Assembly: GCA_020636255.1 (NCBI GenBank)
Contig: JACJYE010000003.1
Span: 434,001-498,000, forward strand
Direction of reading: 5' to 3'
DNA from: Lewinellaceae bacterium
GTDB lineage: Bacteria > Bacteroidota > Bacteroidia > Chitinophagales > Saprospiraceae
DNA length: 64,000 nt
This document shows positions 34,118 to 44,119 of this stretch, piece by piece. Every line of letters begins with the position of its first letter. The first letter of the stretch is position 1. Below the pieces are notes generated by a model. It made no database searches and was not told the DNA's origin. It saw only the letters and a list, made by a program, of their open reading frames with translations. The translations under genes were made by a program, and so were the position numbers.

Positions 34118-34816
34118 ATGATTCAACTGCGCAACATCCGGAAAACCTATCAAACCGGCTACAACCGCCTGGAAGTACTCAAGGGGATCGACCTGGAGAT
34201 CGAAGCGGGAGCGTTCGCTTCCATCATGGGTTCTTCCGGCTCCGGAAAATCAACCCTGCTGAACATCATCGGCATGCTCGATGATTATGACCATGGCGAT
34301 TACCACCTCGACGGCACGCTGATCAAGGGTTTGAGCCAGGCCGATGCGGCCCACTACCGCAACCGCTTCATCGGTTTCGTTTTCCAGTCGTTCAATCTGC
34401 TTCCTTTCAAAACGGCCCAGGAGAATGTCGCCCTCCCGCTCTATTACCAGAAGATAGACCGGCTGAAGCGCCAGAAAATGGCCATGGAATACCTGGACAT
34501 GGTAGGGCTGGCCGACTGGGCCAGCCACCTTCCGACACAGTTGTCGGGTGGGCAGCAACAACGCGTGGCCATCGCGCGCGCGCTCATCACGCAGCCCAAG
34601 GTCATCCTGGCCGATGAGCCTACGGGGGCATTGGACACCCATACTTCTTACGAAGTGATGGAACTGTTCAAAAAGGTCAACCAGGAAGGCATTACCGTCC
34701 TGATCGTCACCCACGAGAAAGACATTTCCGACATGACCCGGCGCATCATCCGGCTGCGCGACGGATTGATAGAAAACCCGGCCGAAGGCGGCGTGGCCGT
34801 ACAGCCTTCAGTATAA
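34118..34816 (+). CDS. ABC exporter ATPase, MacB/LolD type
   Basis: The 232-residue cytoplasmic ATPase powers the two permeases encoded next. Walker A is GSSGSGKST (38-46), the signature LSGGQQQR is at 142-149, and Walker B ILADEPTGALD follows at 164-174. This motif set matches the MacB/LolD/FtsE group. The next gene starts 31 bp later, giving an operon of ATPase, two permeases and an adaptor. The substrate may be a lipopeptide, antibiotic or lipoprotein. Confidence 0.93.
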   Translation: MIQLRNIRKTYQTGYNRLEVLKGIDLEIEAGAFASIMGSSGSGKSTLLNIIGMLDDYDHGDYHLDGTLIKGLSQADAAHYRNRFIGFVFQSFNLLPFKTAQENVALPLYYQKIDRLKRQKMAMEYLDMVGLADWASHLPTQLSGGQQQRVAIARALITQPKVILADEPTGALDTHTSYEVMELFKKVNQEGITVLIVTHEKDISDMTRRIIRLRDGLIENPAEGGVAVQPSV

Positions 34817-34847
34817 GCACGCAGCTAGCCCAGAAAAGCAATTAAGC

Positions 34848-36074
34848 ATGTTCAACAGCGATACCTGGCAGGAGATCTTCCATTCCATCCGGCGGCATAA
34901 GCTCAGGACCATTCTGACGGCCCTCGGCGTATTCTGGGGTATATTCATGTTGGTCATCCTGCTCGGCGCCGGCAGGGGCCTGCAGAACGGCGTGGAATAC
35001 GAATTTCGCGATGAGGCCATCAACACGGTCTGGGTCAGCAGGGGCACCACTTCCCTACCCTTCAACGGCCTGCCCAAAGGGCGGCGTATCCGCTTCACCA
35101 ATGACGATTACAACCTGCTCGCCGATCAGTTCGATCAGATCGAATACCTGACCGGCCGCTATTACCTCTCCGGTGATAAGATCGTGAGCTACGGCCGCAA
35201 AAACCTGTCCTATTCCATACGCGCCGTGCATCCCGACTGCCGTTTTATCGAAAACACCATGCTGCAGCAGGGCCGTTACCTCAACTCAAAGGATATAGCG
35301 GAATGCCGCAAAGCGGCCGTCATCGGCGATATCGTGCGGAAAGACCTGTTCGGAGATGGCCCTGCCATCGGCCAGGAGATCAGGATCGGTGATATTTCCT
35401 ATCAGGTCGTAGGTACTTTTACCGATGAGGGAGGGGATAACGAAATGCGCATGATCTACATCCCCATTTCCACAGCCCAGAAAGTGTACGCCGGGGCCGA
35501 CGATGTGCACCAGCTCATGTTCGCCACCTACGATATGCCGCTGGAAGAGATCCAGGCCATGCAGGATGAGGTCCGCAACGCTTTCGCCCGCAGGCACCAG
35601 TTCGACCCTGAAGACCGCAAAGCGCTTTATGTATTCGGCACGGCCGAAGATCATCAGAAGTTCAACAGCCTGTTCGCCTCTATCCGGGCCTTCGTCTGGT
35701 TCGTCGGTATGGGAAGCATACTGTCGGGAGTGATCGGCGTGAGCAACATCATGCTCATCATCGTGAAAGACAGGACGCGTGAGATCGGTATCCGAAAAGC
35801 GCTGGGTGCTACACCCGTATCGATCGTATCGATGATCCTGCAGGAGGCCGTGCTCATTACCAGCCTGGCAGGTTACCTGGGGCTGGTGGCGGGCATCGGC
35901 GCGCTGTATCTGCTGGAGTCCGTATCCGTACAGTACTTCAGAAACCCGCAGGCCAACCTGGGCATGGTGCTTACGGCTATGCTGGTGCTGGTGGCCGCCG
36001 GCACACTGGCAGGGCTCTGGCCCGCCCGGCAGGCCGCCCGGATCAACCCGATCGAGGCCATGCGCGGCAGCTAA
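34848..36074 (+). CDS. MacB-type ABC permease 1
   Basis: A 408-residue permease with the MacB topology: one N-terminal helix (about 23-43, LTALGVFWGIFMLVILLGAG), a ~230-residue periplasmic domain, and three C-terminal helices (about 285-400) with the conserved DRTREIGIRKALGATP. It is about half identical at the N-terminus to the following permease, indicating tandem duplication. The pair probably forms a heterodimer. Confidence 0.92.
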   Translation: MFNSDTWQEIFHSIRRHKLRTILTALGVFWGIFMLVILLGAGRGLQNGVEYEFRDEAINTVWVSRGTTSLPFNGLPKGRRIRFTNDDYNLLADQFDQIEYLTGRYYLSGDKIVSYGRKNLSYSIRAVHPDCRFIENTMLQQGRYLNSKDIAECRKAAVIGDIVRKDLFGDGPAIGQEIRIGDISYQVVGTFTDEGGDNEMRMIYIPISTAQKVYAGADDVHQLMFATYDMPLEEIQAMQDEVRNAFARRHQFDPEDRKALYVFGTAEDHQKFNSLFASIRAFVWFVGMGSILSGVIGVSNIMLIIVKDRTREIGIRKALGATPVSIVSMILQEAVLITSLAGYLGLVAGIGALYLLESVSVQYFRNPQANLGMVLTAMLVLVAAGTLAGLWPARQAARINPIEAMRGS

Positions 36075-36129
36075 CTAGGTTTTAGAGTTTGTTTTTTGAG
36101 GATCCCTTAAACCTTTAAAATCAATAAAC

Positions 36130-37377
36130 ATGTTCAACCGGGATACCTGGCAGGAAATACTGGCGACCGTCCGCAAACACAAACTGCGGACAGGGCTGAC
36201 CGCTCTGGGCGTATTCTGGGGTATTTTTATGCTTATCTTCGTACTGGGCATGGGGCAAGGGCTGGAAAACGGCGTCTTCCGGGATTTCGGCTCCCGCGCT
36301 AAAAACGTCATGTATGTGTGGCCTGAGCGCACGACCCAGCCGTACCAGGGCTTTCAGCCGGGCCGCCAGCCGCAACTGGACATGGACGATATACTGGCCA
36401 TCAAACAATACATCCCTGAGGTTCAATACATCGGCCCGAGGTTGTCCCTGCGCAATATCCCGGCATCGTACAGGGACATCGGCGACAGCTACGAGATCAG
36501 GGGAGAAATGGAGGATATGATCCGCATCGAAGCCCTGACGTTATATGAAGGGCGTTATATCAATGCGCTCGACATCCGTGACAGCCGGAAGGTGGCCGTA
36601 CTGGGCAAACGCACGGCCGAAGTCCTTTTTGGCAAGGAAGACTGTATCGGCCGCTACTTCCGCATCGGCGGCATGGAATTCCGGGCCGTCGGCATTTTCG
36701 GGCCCATGCAGATCAAGCCCTGGACCGAAGACGACCTGGAGGCCATCGTCATTCCGCTGACCACCATGTACCGGGCTTTCGGCACCGGCGAACGCGTCGA
36801 TTATTTCGTCTGCTCCGCAGCTCCCGATGTCCAGGTCAGCGCTATAGAACCCAAGGTCAAAGGCCTGCTCAAGCAAAGGCACCGGGTGGCGCCCGACGAC
36901 CCCAGAGGTATCGGGGCTTTCAATCTCGAAGAAGAATACCAGGGCATCGTCAACCTGTTCGGCGGCATCAAGGCCTTCCTGTGGTTCGTTGGCATCGGCA
37001 CCCTGATGGCAGGCATCGTCGGCGTGAGCAACATCATGCTCATTACGGTCAAGGAGCGCACCAAGGAGATCGGCATCCGGAAGGCCCTGGGCGCTACTCC
37101 GGGTTCCATTATCCAGATGATACTGGCCGAATCGGTCCTGATCACCGGCATTTCCGGATACCTGGGCCTCATTGCCGGCGCCTTTGTCATAGGCCTGATC
37201 AATTACGTGATGGTGGCCAACAACCTGGAGCCCGACAATTTTTACAACCCGCAGGTCAACTTATCCGTTGGCCTGAGCGCCATCACCCTGCTCGTACTGG
37301 CCGGGGCCGCCGCCGGCCTGCTGCCGGCCCTGCAGGCGGCACGGGTCGACCCGGTCGTGGCGCTGAAGGATGAGTAG
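36130..37377 (+). CDS. MacB-type ABC permease 2
   Basis: The 415-residue paralog of the preceding permease has the same N-terminal plan (HKLRTGLTALGVFWGIFML), a periplasmic MacB_PCD domain, and three C-terminal helices with KERTKEIGIRKALGATPG. Two permeases with one ATPase suggest that the dimer is asymmetric. The adaptor gene follows after 140 bp. Confidence 0.92.
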   Translation: MFNRDTWQEILATVRKHKLRTGLTALGVFWGIFMLIFVLGMGQGLENGVFRDFGSRAKNVMYVWPERTTQPYQGFQPGRQPQLDMDDILAIKQYIPEVQYIGPRLSLRNIPASYRDIGDSYEIRGEMEDMIRIEALTLYEGRYINALDIRDSRKVAVLGKRTAEVLFGKEDCIGRYFRIGGMEFRAVGIFGPMQIKPWTEDDLEAIVIPLTTMYRAFGTGERVDYFVCSAAPDVQVSAIEPKVKGLLKQRHRVAPDDPRGIGAFNLEEEYQGIVNLFGGIKAFLWFVGIGTLMAGIVGVSNIMLITVKERTKEIGIRKALGATPGSIIQMILAESVLITGISGYLGLIAGAFVIGLINYVMVANNLEPDNFYNPQVNLSVGLSAITLLVLAGAAAGLLPALQAARVDPVVALKDE

Positions 37378-37517
37378 GGCACTTCGGGACGTTGAATGCC
37401 TCCCAGTCTCTCCATCACCTTGTCACCCGGCCTTCCGGTAGGGCAGGAAGGGGCCAGGGAGGGAGGAACGGCATGGTAAAGAAACCTGAAACTTGAACAA
37501 AAAATAAAAAGCAACTT

Positions 37518-38759
37518 ATGAGAAAAGGCTGCCTCATCGCAATCGGCGCATTTTTGGTAATCGCCACCATCGGGCTGAGCATTTATTTCTACCGCCAGAA
37601 AGCAAAAGGGCCTGAAGATTTCGGTACGGAAAACCCAGCAGTGATGGACATCGTCCGTAAGACGGTGGCCACGGGCTCCATCAAACCCCGCAAAGAGGTC
37701 AACATCAAGCCTCAGGTCTCCGGCGTCATCGACGAGCTTTTCGTAGAGCCCGGGCAGATCGTCAGCAAGGGCCAGCCGCTGGCGCGCATCAAGCTGGTGC
37801 CCAGCGAGGTCAATATCAACAGCGCCCAGTCCAGCGTCGAACTGGCGCGCCTCCGCCTGCAGGAAGCGCAGCGTGAACTACAGCGCCAACGGGACGTGAA
37901 CACCAAAAAGCTCGACGTGGAAGAGGCTCGGGTCAACCTGGAAAACGCCAAACGCGAGGAAGAAAGACAACGGCAGCTCTTCCAGGACGGCGTTATCTCC
38001 GAACAGGATTACAACCGCTTCAAAGTCGACCTCGATCTGCGCCAGGCCGCTTTTGAAAATTCCAAGATCGTAGCCTCCAACAACCTGCGCTCCTTCGAAA
38101 CGGAGGTCGACATCCGTAAACAGGAGCTGGATGCCGCCATCAACAACCTGCAGCTCCTGCGCGAAGGCGCCAGCCGCAACTCGCGCCAGGTGGCCAACGT
38201 CGTCACCTCCACCCTCGACGGCATGGTGCTCGACATACCGCTCGAAGAAGGAGCTTCGGTCATCGAGCGCAACAACTTCAACGAGGGCACCAGTATTGCC
38301 ATCATTGCCGACATGAACTCCCTGATCTTCGAGGGCAAGGTTGACGAGTCGGATGTGGGCAAGCTCAAGGAAGGCATGCCGCTTGAACTTACGGTGGGCG
38401 CCATCGAAAATGCCAAATTCGACGCGACCCTGGAATTTATCTCACCCAAAGGCGTTGAAGAGGAAGGCACCGTCAAATTCGAAGTGCGCGCCGATGTCAA
38501 ACCCAGCGAGGATATCTTCCTTCGCGCCGGTTACAGCGCCAACGCCGACATCATCCTCGACCGCCGAAAAGACGTGGTTTCCATCAAGGAAAGGGACGTG
38601 CTCTTCGAAGGGGACACGACTTACGTAGAAGTCAAAACCGGCGAGCGCCAGTACAAAAAACAACAGGTCAAACTCGGCCTGTCGGACGGCATACAGGTGG
38701 AAGTGCTGGAAGGCGTAGACACCACGACACAGGTGAAAGTGCAGCAGACGAAGTCTTAG
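37518..38759 (+). CDS. MacA/HlyD-type periplasmic adaptor
   Basis: A 413-residue membrane-fusion protein: one N-terminal helix (about 5-25), split lipoyl halves (VSGVIDELFVEPGQIVSKGQ near 73 and a second near 235), a long hairpin coiled coil (about 95-215, rich in Arg, Glu and Gln) and beta-barrel domains. It should bridge the permeases to an outer-membrane TolC-like channel, which is not encoded in this window. The coiled coil is regular, consistent with channel docking. Confidence 0.9.
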   Translation: MRKGCLIAIGAFLVIATIGLSIYFYRQKAKGPEDFGTENPAVMDIVRKTVATGSIKPRKEVNIKPQVSGVIDELFVEPGQIVSKGQPLARIKLVPSEVNINSAQSSVELARLRLQEAQRELQRQRDVNTKKLDVEEARVNLENAKREEERQRQLFQDGVISEQDYNRFKVDLDLRQAAFENSKIVASNNLRSFETEVDIRKQELDAAINNLQLLREGASRNSRQVANVVTSTLDGMVLDIPLEEGASVIERNNFNEGTSIAIIADMNSLIFEGKVDESDVGKLKEGMPLELTVGAIENAKFDATLEFISPKGVEEEGTVKFEVRADVKPSEDIFLRAGYSANADIILDRRKDVVSIKERDVLFEGDTTYVEVKTGERQYKKQQVKLGLSDGIQVEVLEGVDTTTQVKVQQTKS

Positions 38760-38962
38760 GAGGGTTACAAGGTTAAAGGTTAAAGGTTACAAGGGTTGAA
38801 GGGACAGGGATAGTTCAATCAAGTGTGTCGCTGCGGTCGCAATCCTTTGGTATCCAGGCCAACTTTAAACGTGAAACCTGACACGAGCGAAGCGACTGAT
38901 GAAATAAACTTTGAACGGCCCTACTAGTTGTAAGTCCATTCATGATCCCATTAACGATCTAT

Positions 38963-41900
38963 ATGAAAAAACGCTATCTGCTCCTGTTTGCGGCCTTCCT
39001 TAGCAGCCGTGCCATTGCTCAGGACGCCCTCATGGGCATCATCAACCACTACGCGGCAGTAGAGGCCATTGATTACTGCAACAACACCCTAACCGTGTCC
39101 GATACAGCGGGGTTCGCTCCGGGACAGGCCCTGTTGCTCATCCAGATGCAGGGGGCGGAGATTAATACCGACAACGCCTCCAGTTTCGGGAACGTCACTG
39201 CATTGGGGTCGGCGGGGCTGTACGAGCGCGCCCGGATACTGGAAGTCAACGGATTGGCCATCAAGCTTGAAAAGGCGCTGATCAATACTTATGATCTGGC
39301 CGGCGCCGTGCAGGCGGCCAGCATGCCGGCCTATGAGCAGGCCGTCGTCACAAGCACGCTTACGGCTAAGTCCTGGGACGGCAGCACGGGCGGCGTGCTC
39401 GCGTTTTCCGCTACACAACTCACCTTACAGGCGGATATTGACCTCAGCGGCAAAGGCTTCCGTGGCGGCTCTGCAGCGATCGATTATACCGGCGACTGCA
39501 ACTTTCTGTCCAACTACAGCAATTACGCCTATGATGACTCCAGCATCCGCGGGGGCAGGAAAGGAGAAGGCATCAGCATAGCCCCTGCCAGCCGCAACAG
39601 AGGGCGGGGCGCTCAGGCAAACGGCGGCGGCGGCGGCAACGACCACAACGCCGGTGGCGGCGGCGGCGGCAATGTGAACGCCGGTGGCCCGGGCGGAGAG
39701 AATGACAACCCTTCTTTCTTCGGCTGCAAAGGCTTTTACCCCGGCATTGGCGGCAAGCCCCTCTTAGCCCAACCCGAACGCCTCTTTATGGGCGGCGGCG
39801 GCGGCGCAGGCCACGGCAACAACGACGTGGCCACCGACGGCGGCAATGGTGGCGGCATCATCCTTATCGAATGGGAGAGCGTATTCAGCCAGGGCGGCGC
39901 GATCCGCTCCAACGGCCTATCCGCCCTGGAGTCGGACGGCGACGGCGGCGGCGGCGGCGGTGCAGGTGGCACGATCGCCATTAAAGGCATTATCCCCGAT
40001 TTTCCGGGTATTCAGCTGGAAGCCAGGGGCGGCGCAGGCGGCAATGCCGACAATACCAATACCGCCCAGTGTTTCGGCCCCGGCGGCGGCGGCGCAGGTG
40101 GGCGCGTGCTGCTGAGCACCGGCTCCATGGCCTTTCCCAACCTGAACGGCGGCCAATCCGGCCTGTCCATCAATTCCACCGAATGCGGCACGGGCGCCAA
40201 CGGCGCGCTGGCCGGCGCCAACGGCAGCCAGGGCGTTTTTGAGGGTATCCCCGAAGGCAGCGAAGCCAATACGCCGCCTGCCGTGCAGGTTGCTACCACC
40301 AATATCGTTGCCTGCCAAGGGGCCGCTGTGGAGCTGGCCGCAGAAGCGGTAGGCTTCGGGCTGTCGCTCCAGTGGCAGGTGGATATGGGTAGTGGTTATG
40401 AAAACATACAGCCGGGCCTGCTCTACGGCCCGGCAGATAGCAGCGTGCTGGCGATCAGCACCGTGAATGCCGATATGGCTGGTTACACCTACCGGCTCGC
40501 CGTGCAGAGCGATTGTTTCCCTGCCCTTTTCTCTCCTGCCGTTTCCATCGAAGTGGTTCCATCGCCCATAGCAGCATTTAGCTTTAGCACTAACGGTTTC
40601 GACGTACAGTTCGACAACCTCTCTACCGGCGCCGATTCCTACTACTGGTCTTTTGGCGACGGCGGCAGTAGCTCCGCCGGGTCGCCCCTGCATACCTATG
40701 CAGCAGGCGGCAATTACACCGCCACCCTGTATGCCATCAGCGGCGCCTGCGGTGACAGCTCGGCCCAATCGATGGTAATTAGCTTGCAGGCACCTCCTGT
40801 CGCCGGCTTTCAGGCTTCGCCGGCTTCGGGTTGCGCCCCTGTGTCCGTTACCTTTAATAACCTGTCTGTAGGGGGAGAAAGCTACCAATGGGCCTTCCCC
40901 GGGGGGATGCCCTCCACATCCACGGCCGCCAGCCCTACGGTGGCCTACACCCAGGCCGGCACGTACGATGCCATGCTGATCGCCACCAACAGTGCGGGCG
41001 CCGACACCAGCTTCCAGGCCGGCATTGTAACGGTAACCCCAATGCCTCAATCCGCTTTTACCGCTTCGGTGAACGGCCTTAGCGCCAGTTTCAACAACCT
41101 GTCTCAAAACGCCACAACCTACTTCTGGCTTTTTGGCGACGGCTGGAACTCGATGATGGCCGAACCGCCCCATACTTACGCCGCCAGCGGGGTGTACACG
41201 GTACAGCTCATTGCCAGGAATGCCTGTGGCGCCGATACCAGCAGTATGGAGCTGGCGGTTGGAGCGCCGCCGGTTCCCACTTTTACCACCACAACTTCCT
41301 CCACGGGCTGCGCTCCGGCAACGGTGTCCTTCGCCAATGGGTCGGCGGGGGTATACGACAGCCTCCTATGGGCCTTCCCCGGGGGGACGCCCCCCAGTTC
41401 CACCGCTGAAAACCCAATGGTGGCCTATGCTATTCCCGGGGTGTACGACGTACAGCTCACCCTGTTCAGCCCCTTTGGCCCCCAGGTGCTGGCCCAGCCG
41501 CAGTTTGTAACGGTATACGCCCGCCCGGAGCCGGCTTTCGATCTTGAGATAGACGGCCTGACGGTTACATTCACCAATATGTCCTCGGGCGCTACGGGTT
41601 ACGTCTGGAACTTCGGCGACGGCCAGAGCAGCCAGGAGGCCGACCCTGTGCATACGTATTCCGCCCCCGGGGCCTACAACGTCACCCTCAACGCCTCCAA
41701 CGGCCCCTGTTCGAAGGCTATTGGCCAGACGGTAGTGATCCCGTCCACCCAGGCCGGCGAAGTGGCGCTGCCTGAGGGCGTACGCCTTTTCCCGAACCCT
41801 GTTTATGCCACGCTATACCTGCAATGCGACAGGCCGGAATGGTACCCTGTTCAATGGCGGCTTATGACACCCGAGGGGCGCGTGCTGCTGCAGGGTAGCG

Positions 41901-42007
41901 CCACCGGCGACAGCCAATGGGAAATGGGAAGCCTGCCCGGCGGCCTATACCTGCTGAGTTTGTCCAATGGGGAAGGCAGGTGGACGGCCAAAGTGGCCAA
42001 ACCGTAA
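38963..42007 (+). CDS. Large T9SS-exported protein with glycine-rich region and five PKD domains
   Basis: The 1014-residue protein has a signal peptide (MKKRYLLLFAAFLSSRAIAQ), an N-terminal region of ~200 residues, a glycine-rich stretch (about 215-400, with many GGGGG runs), an Ig-like region, and five PKD-like repeats centred near 560, 640, 720, 800 and 880. The PKD cores alternate YxWxFGDG and WAFPGG. The C-terminal ~85 residues form a T9SS sorting domain (LFPNP). A surface adhesin or polysaccharide-binding scaffold is plausible. A start seven codons earlier is also open. Confidence 0.85.
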   Translation: MKKRYLLLFAAFLSSRAIAQDALMGIINHYAAVEAIDYCNNTLTVSDTAGFAPGQALLLIQMQGAEINTDNASSFGNVTALGSAGLYERARILEVNGLAIKLEKALINTYDLAGAVQAASMPAYEQAVVTSTLTAKSWDGSTGGVLAFSATQLTLQADIDLSGKGFRGGSAAIDYTGDCNFLSNYSNYAYDDSSIRGGRKGEGISIAPASRNRGRGAQANGGGGGNDHNAGGGGGGNVNAGGPGGENDNPSFFGCKGFYPGIGGKPLLAQPERLFMGGGGGAGHGNNDVATDGGNGGGIILIEWESVFSQGGAIRSNGLSALESDGDGGGGGGAGGTIAIKGIIPDFPGIQLEARGGAGGNADNTNTAQCFGPGGGGAGGRVLLSTGSMAFPNLNGGQSGLSINSTECGTGANGALAGANGSQGVFEGIPEGSEANTPPAVQVATTNIVACQGAAVELAAEAVGFGLSLQWQVDMGSGYENIQPGLLYGPADSSVLAISTVNADMAGYTYRLAVQSDCFPALFSPAVSIEVVPSPIAAFSFSTNGFDVQFDNLSTGADSYYWSFGDGGSSSAGSPLHTYAAGGNYTATLYAISGACGDSSAQSMVISLQAPPVAGFQASPASGCAPVSVTFNNLSVGGESYQWAFPGGMPSTSTAASPTVAYTQAGTYDAMLIATNSAGADTSFQAGIVTVTPMPQSAFTASVNGLSASFNNLSQNATTYFWLFGDGWNSMMAEPPHTYAASGVYTVQLIARNACGADTSSMELAVGAPPVPTFTTTTSSTGCAPATVSFANGSAGVYDSLLWAFPGGTPPSSTAENPMVAYAIPGVYDVQLTLFSPFGPQVLAQPQFVTVYARPEPAFDLEIDGLTVTFTNMSSGATGYVWNFGDGQSSQEADPVHTYSAPGAYNVTLNASNGPCSKAIGQTVVIPSTQAGEVALPEGVRLFPNPVYATLYLQCDRPEWYPVQWRLMTPEGRVLLQGSATGDSQWEMGSLPGGLYLLSLSNGEGRWTAKVAKP

Positions 42008-42240
42008 ATGAGGGCAATGCACCATTTACCGGAATTAGATACCAGCCCTACGGGCCGGGAACCAGACTCTCGCCGTTTATGCTACAAAGATGACGGCCCG
42101 CTGGGCCATTAGCCGGGCATTTAACCCCTGATTCGCATGAGCCATCCCCGGAGATGACAAAAATCAGTGTGCACTTCTGATCTTTATCATTGTTAAATCC
42201 GAAAAAACAATGCAGGATAGAAATGTGAAATTTCTAACCC

Positions 42241-42843
42241 ATGCGCCAGATTACCCTTCCTCAAAAATGCCCCCTGTTCTTATTGGTTCTTTCCAGCCTG
42301 CTGCTTGCCAGTACGTGTTCCCTACTGGAAGAGGGAAGCTGTCAGTTCACCCGTTCGGAAGTATCTGAATGGCAACGGGGATATACCTATATCTTTCATT
42401 GGGATGATGAGTATGAGAAGCTGCAATACATAGCATTGGGAGCAAAAGGGGTGATGGTTCAACTCAATGACATCTGTGTGGATAAGCCGCTCACGGTTTC
42501 TGCGGAATTAACGCTATCCAACAGAGAAGACCTGGGGTTAATCTACAGCCGGGCCTATTTATTGTTCAGGCATAAAACCGGCAATAGTTTTTCTTTCCTG
42601 AGGTCTGTCAAACTCGCTCAAACCTCGTTGGGAGGAGAAGATATCAAACTGGAGGTAAAAAATTTCGAGTACACCTCCCTGCCTTTGTTATATCCGGAAG
42701 GCATTCCCGGCAGCCTGGCTTTTTCCATCCTGATCCCCATTGACGTCCCCTGCAAAGAAAGCGATGTCAACACCATTAATGAATGGTGGCTCGACAATTT
42801 CTTTAAAAGTGCGAAGATCACCGTCGGCTATACAGTAAGATGA
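42241..42843 (+). CDS. Putative lipoprotein of unknown function
   Basis: A 200-residue protein with a signal sequence and a possible lipobox LASTC (Cys26), although threonine before the cysteine is unusual, so it may instead be cleaved by signal peptidase I. The mature region is strand-rich and has four further cysteines. I recognise no domain. Composition is less GC-rich than its neighbours. Confidence 0.62.
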   Translation: MRQITLPQKCPLFLLVLSSLLLASTCSLLEEGSCQFTRSEVSEWQRGYTYIFHWDDEYEKLQYIALGAKGVMVQLNDICVDKPLTVSAELTLSNREDLGLIYSRAYLLFRHKTGNSFSFLRSVKLAQTSLGGEDIKLEVKNFEYTSLPLLYPEGIPGSLAFSILIPIDVPCKESDVNTINEWWLDNFFKSAKITVGYTVR

Positions 42844-42886
42844 CCCAAATCCCGGCGAAGTTGGCATTTTCAATAATTCCCAGCTC

Positions 42887-44011
42887 ATGAAAAGATACAT
42901 CTTCTCCATACTACTCCTTAGCCTGCCGGCCCTTATGGCGGCGCAGGACATCCTCTTCCTCAAAGACGGCCGCTGGATCGAGGCCAAAGTCTTGGAGATA
43001 CAGCCGGAAGTAGTGAAATACAAGCTGTTCGATTTCCAGGAAGGGCCACTGTACACCGTTTACAAAAGTGAGGTCCGGAAAATACAATACGAGAATGGCC
43101 GGGTAGAATGGTTTGTCCCTCAGGAGGAACGGCCGGCGGCCAGCGAGCCGGAGGTTATGCCTCCTCCTGAGCCGGAAAAACGAACGGAGGCGCCTGCTGC
43201 TATACCAGAACCCCTCCCACCGGCAGAGCCTGTTCCGAGCGGGCAGCCAACCCCAACACCGGAGCCGCCCCCTACCCTGCAACCTGTTGAAGAGGGCTTT
43301 CATTCCGGCATGGTGATCGGAATAACCGCAGGGGCCAATGCTGCCACCGGCCTGTACGATTACAAGGGCGCCCCCGAGCCCCCGGCTTTCAGTATGCTGT
43401 TTGCGCCCACTGCTGGCGCCAGCTTCGACTGGCGCATCAGCCGGCGGTTTTCTTTGCAGTCTGCCCTGCTTTACCGCGGCAAAGGCGACCGCATCGATGT
43501 AGGAGCGTGGATATCCAGCTTTGAGGAGCTGCCTCAGGATTATGGTTTTACCTCTTCCTATACAGAGGCGGAAGGCTTCATTCAAACCTACGTAGGATAT
43601 CTGGAATGGCCGGTATACCCGGTACTGAACCTGTCTGCTGGTTTTCAGATCGGCATCGGCCCTTATCTGGCCATCGGCCTGCACGGCAAGGAAAGATCGG
43701 ATTACAAAACCTCCTATTACGTAGATGCTACCCTCTTAAGCAGGGAAACCGTGAAGGAAAGCCGGAAGGTTGAATTTGCGGACATAGTTGCGCTGGAGGA
43801 CGATGCATCCACCCGTTACTTCAACCGCCTGGACTACGGCCTGGTTGGCTATCTCGGCATCCGGGCCAGTAAGCTAGCCGTCGGATGGACTATCAATTAC
43901 GGGCTGGCGCAGTGGGAGCCCCAAACCAGGCTTTTGGGTACTGAGCAGGACACAACAGAAACCCGCCACCTCACGGCCTGCATGTTTTTGACGTATTTTC
44001 TGGCCCCGTGA
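42887..44011 (+). CDS. Outer-membrane barrel protein with N-terminal domain and Pro/Glu linker
   Basis: After a signal peptide (to about residue 19), a ~60-residue domain contains FLKDGRWIEAKVLEIQPEVV, a pattern seen in small beta-rich periplasmic domains of Bacteroidota. Residues about 85-140 are a proline/glutamate-rich linker. From about 145 the protein reads as a PorT-like beta barrel (GMVIGITAGANAATGLYDY onward), ending in an outer-membrane-like LTYFLAP. Function is unknown; the order suggests a periplasmic sensor or peptidoglycan link on a barrel. Confidence 0.75.
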   Translation: MKRYIFSILLLSLPALMAAQDILFLKDGRWIEAKVLEIQPEVVKYKLFDFQEGPLYTVYKSEVRKIQYENGRVEWFVPQEERPAASEPEVMPPPEPEKRTEAPAAIPEPLPPAEPVPSGQPTPTPEPPPTLQPVEEGFHSGMVIGITAGANAATGLYDYKGAPEPPAFSMLFAPTAGASFDWRISRRFSLQSALLYRGKGDRIDVGAWISSFEELPQDYGFTSSYTEAEGFIQTYVGYLEWPVYPVLNLSAGFQIGIGPYLAIGLHGKERSDYKTSYYVDATLLSRETVKESRKVEFADIVALEDDASTRYFNRLDYGLVGYLGIRASKLAVGWTINYGLAQWEPQTRLLGTEQDTTETRHLTACMFLTYFLAP

Positions 44012-44042
44012 CATTTCATAAAAAAAGCTGAGATTTACGCCG

Positions 44043-44080
44043 GGAAGCACCCTGCGCCAGTTTGGCGCGGGGCTTCCTTT
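44043..44080 (+). terminator. Bulged hairpin, probable terminator
   Basis: GGAAGC and TGCGCCA on the left pair with TGGCGC and GCTTCC on the right, leaving small bulges; three T follow. It separates the barrel gene from the hydrolase gene. Confidence 0.45.
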
Positions 44081-44119
44081 GTACATACCTCACGAAGCAG
44101 GCACCAAAATCTTAAACGC

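Noticed and set aside
39600..40100. Antisense ORFs rich in alanine, proline or arginine over the glycine-rich region
   Set aside because: GGN-rich coding DNA gives long open frames on other strands; none has start context or family signal.
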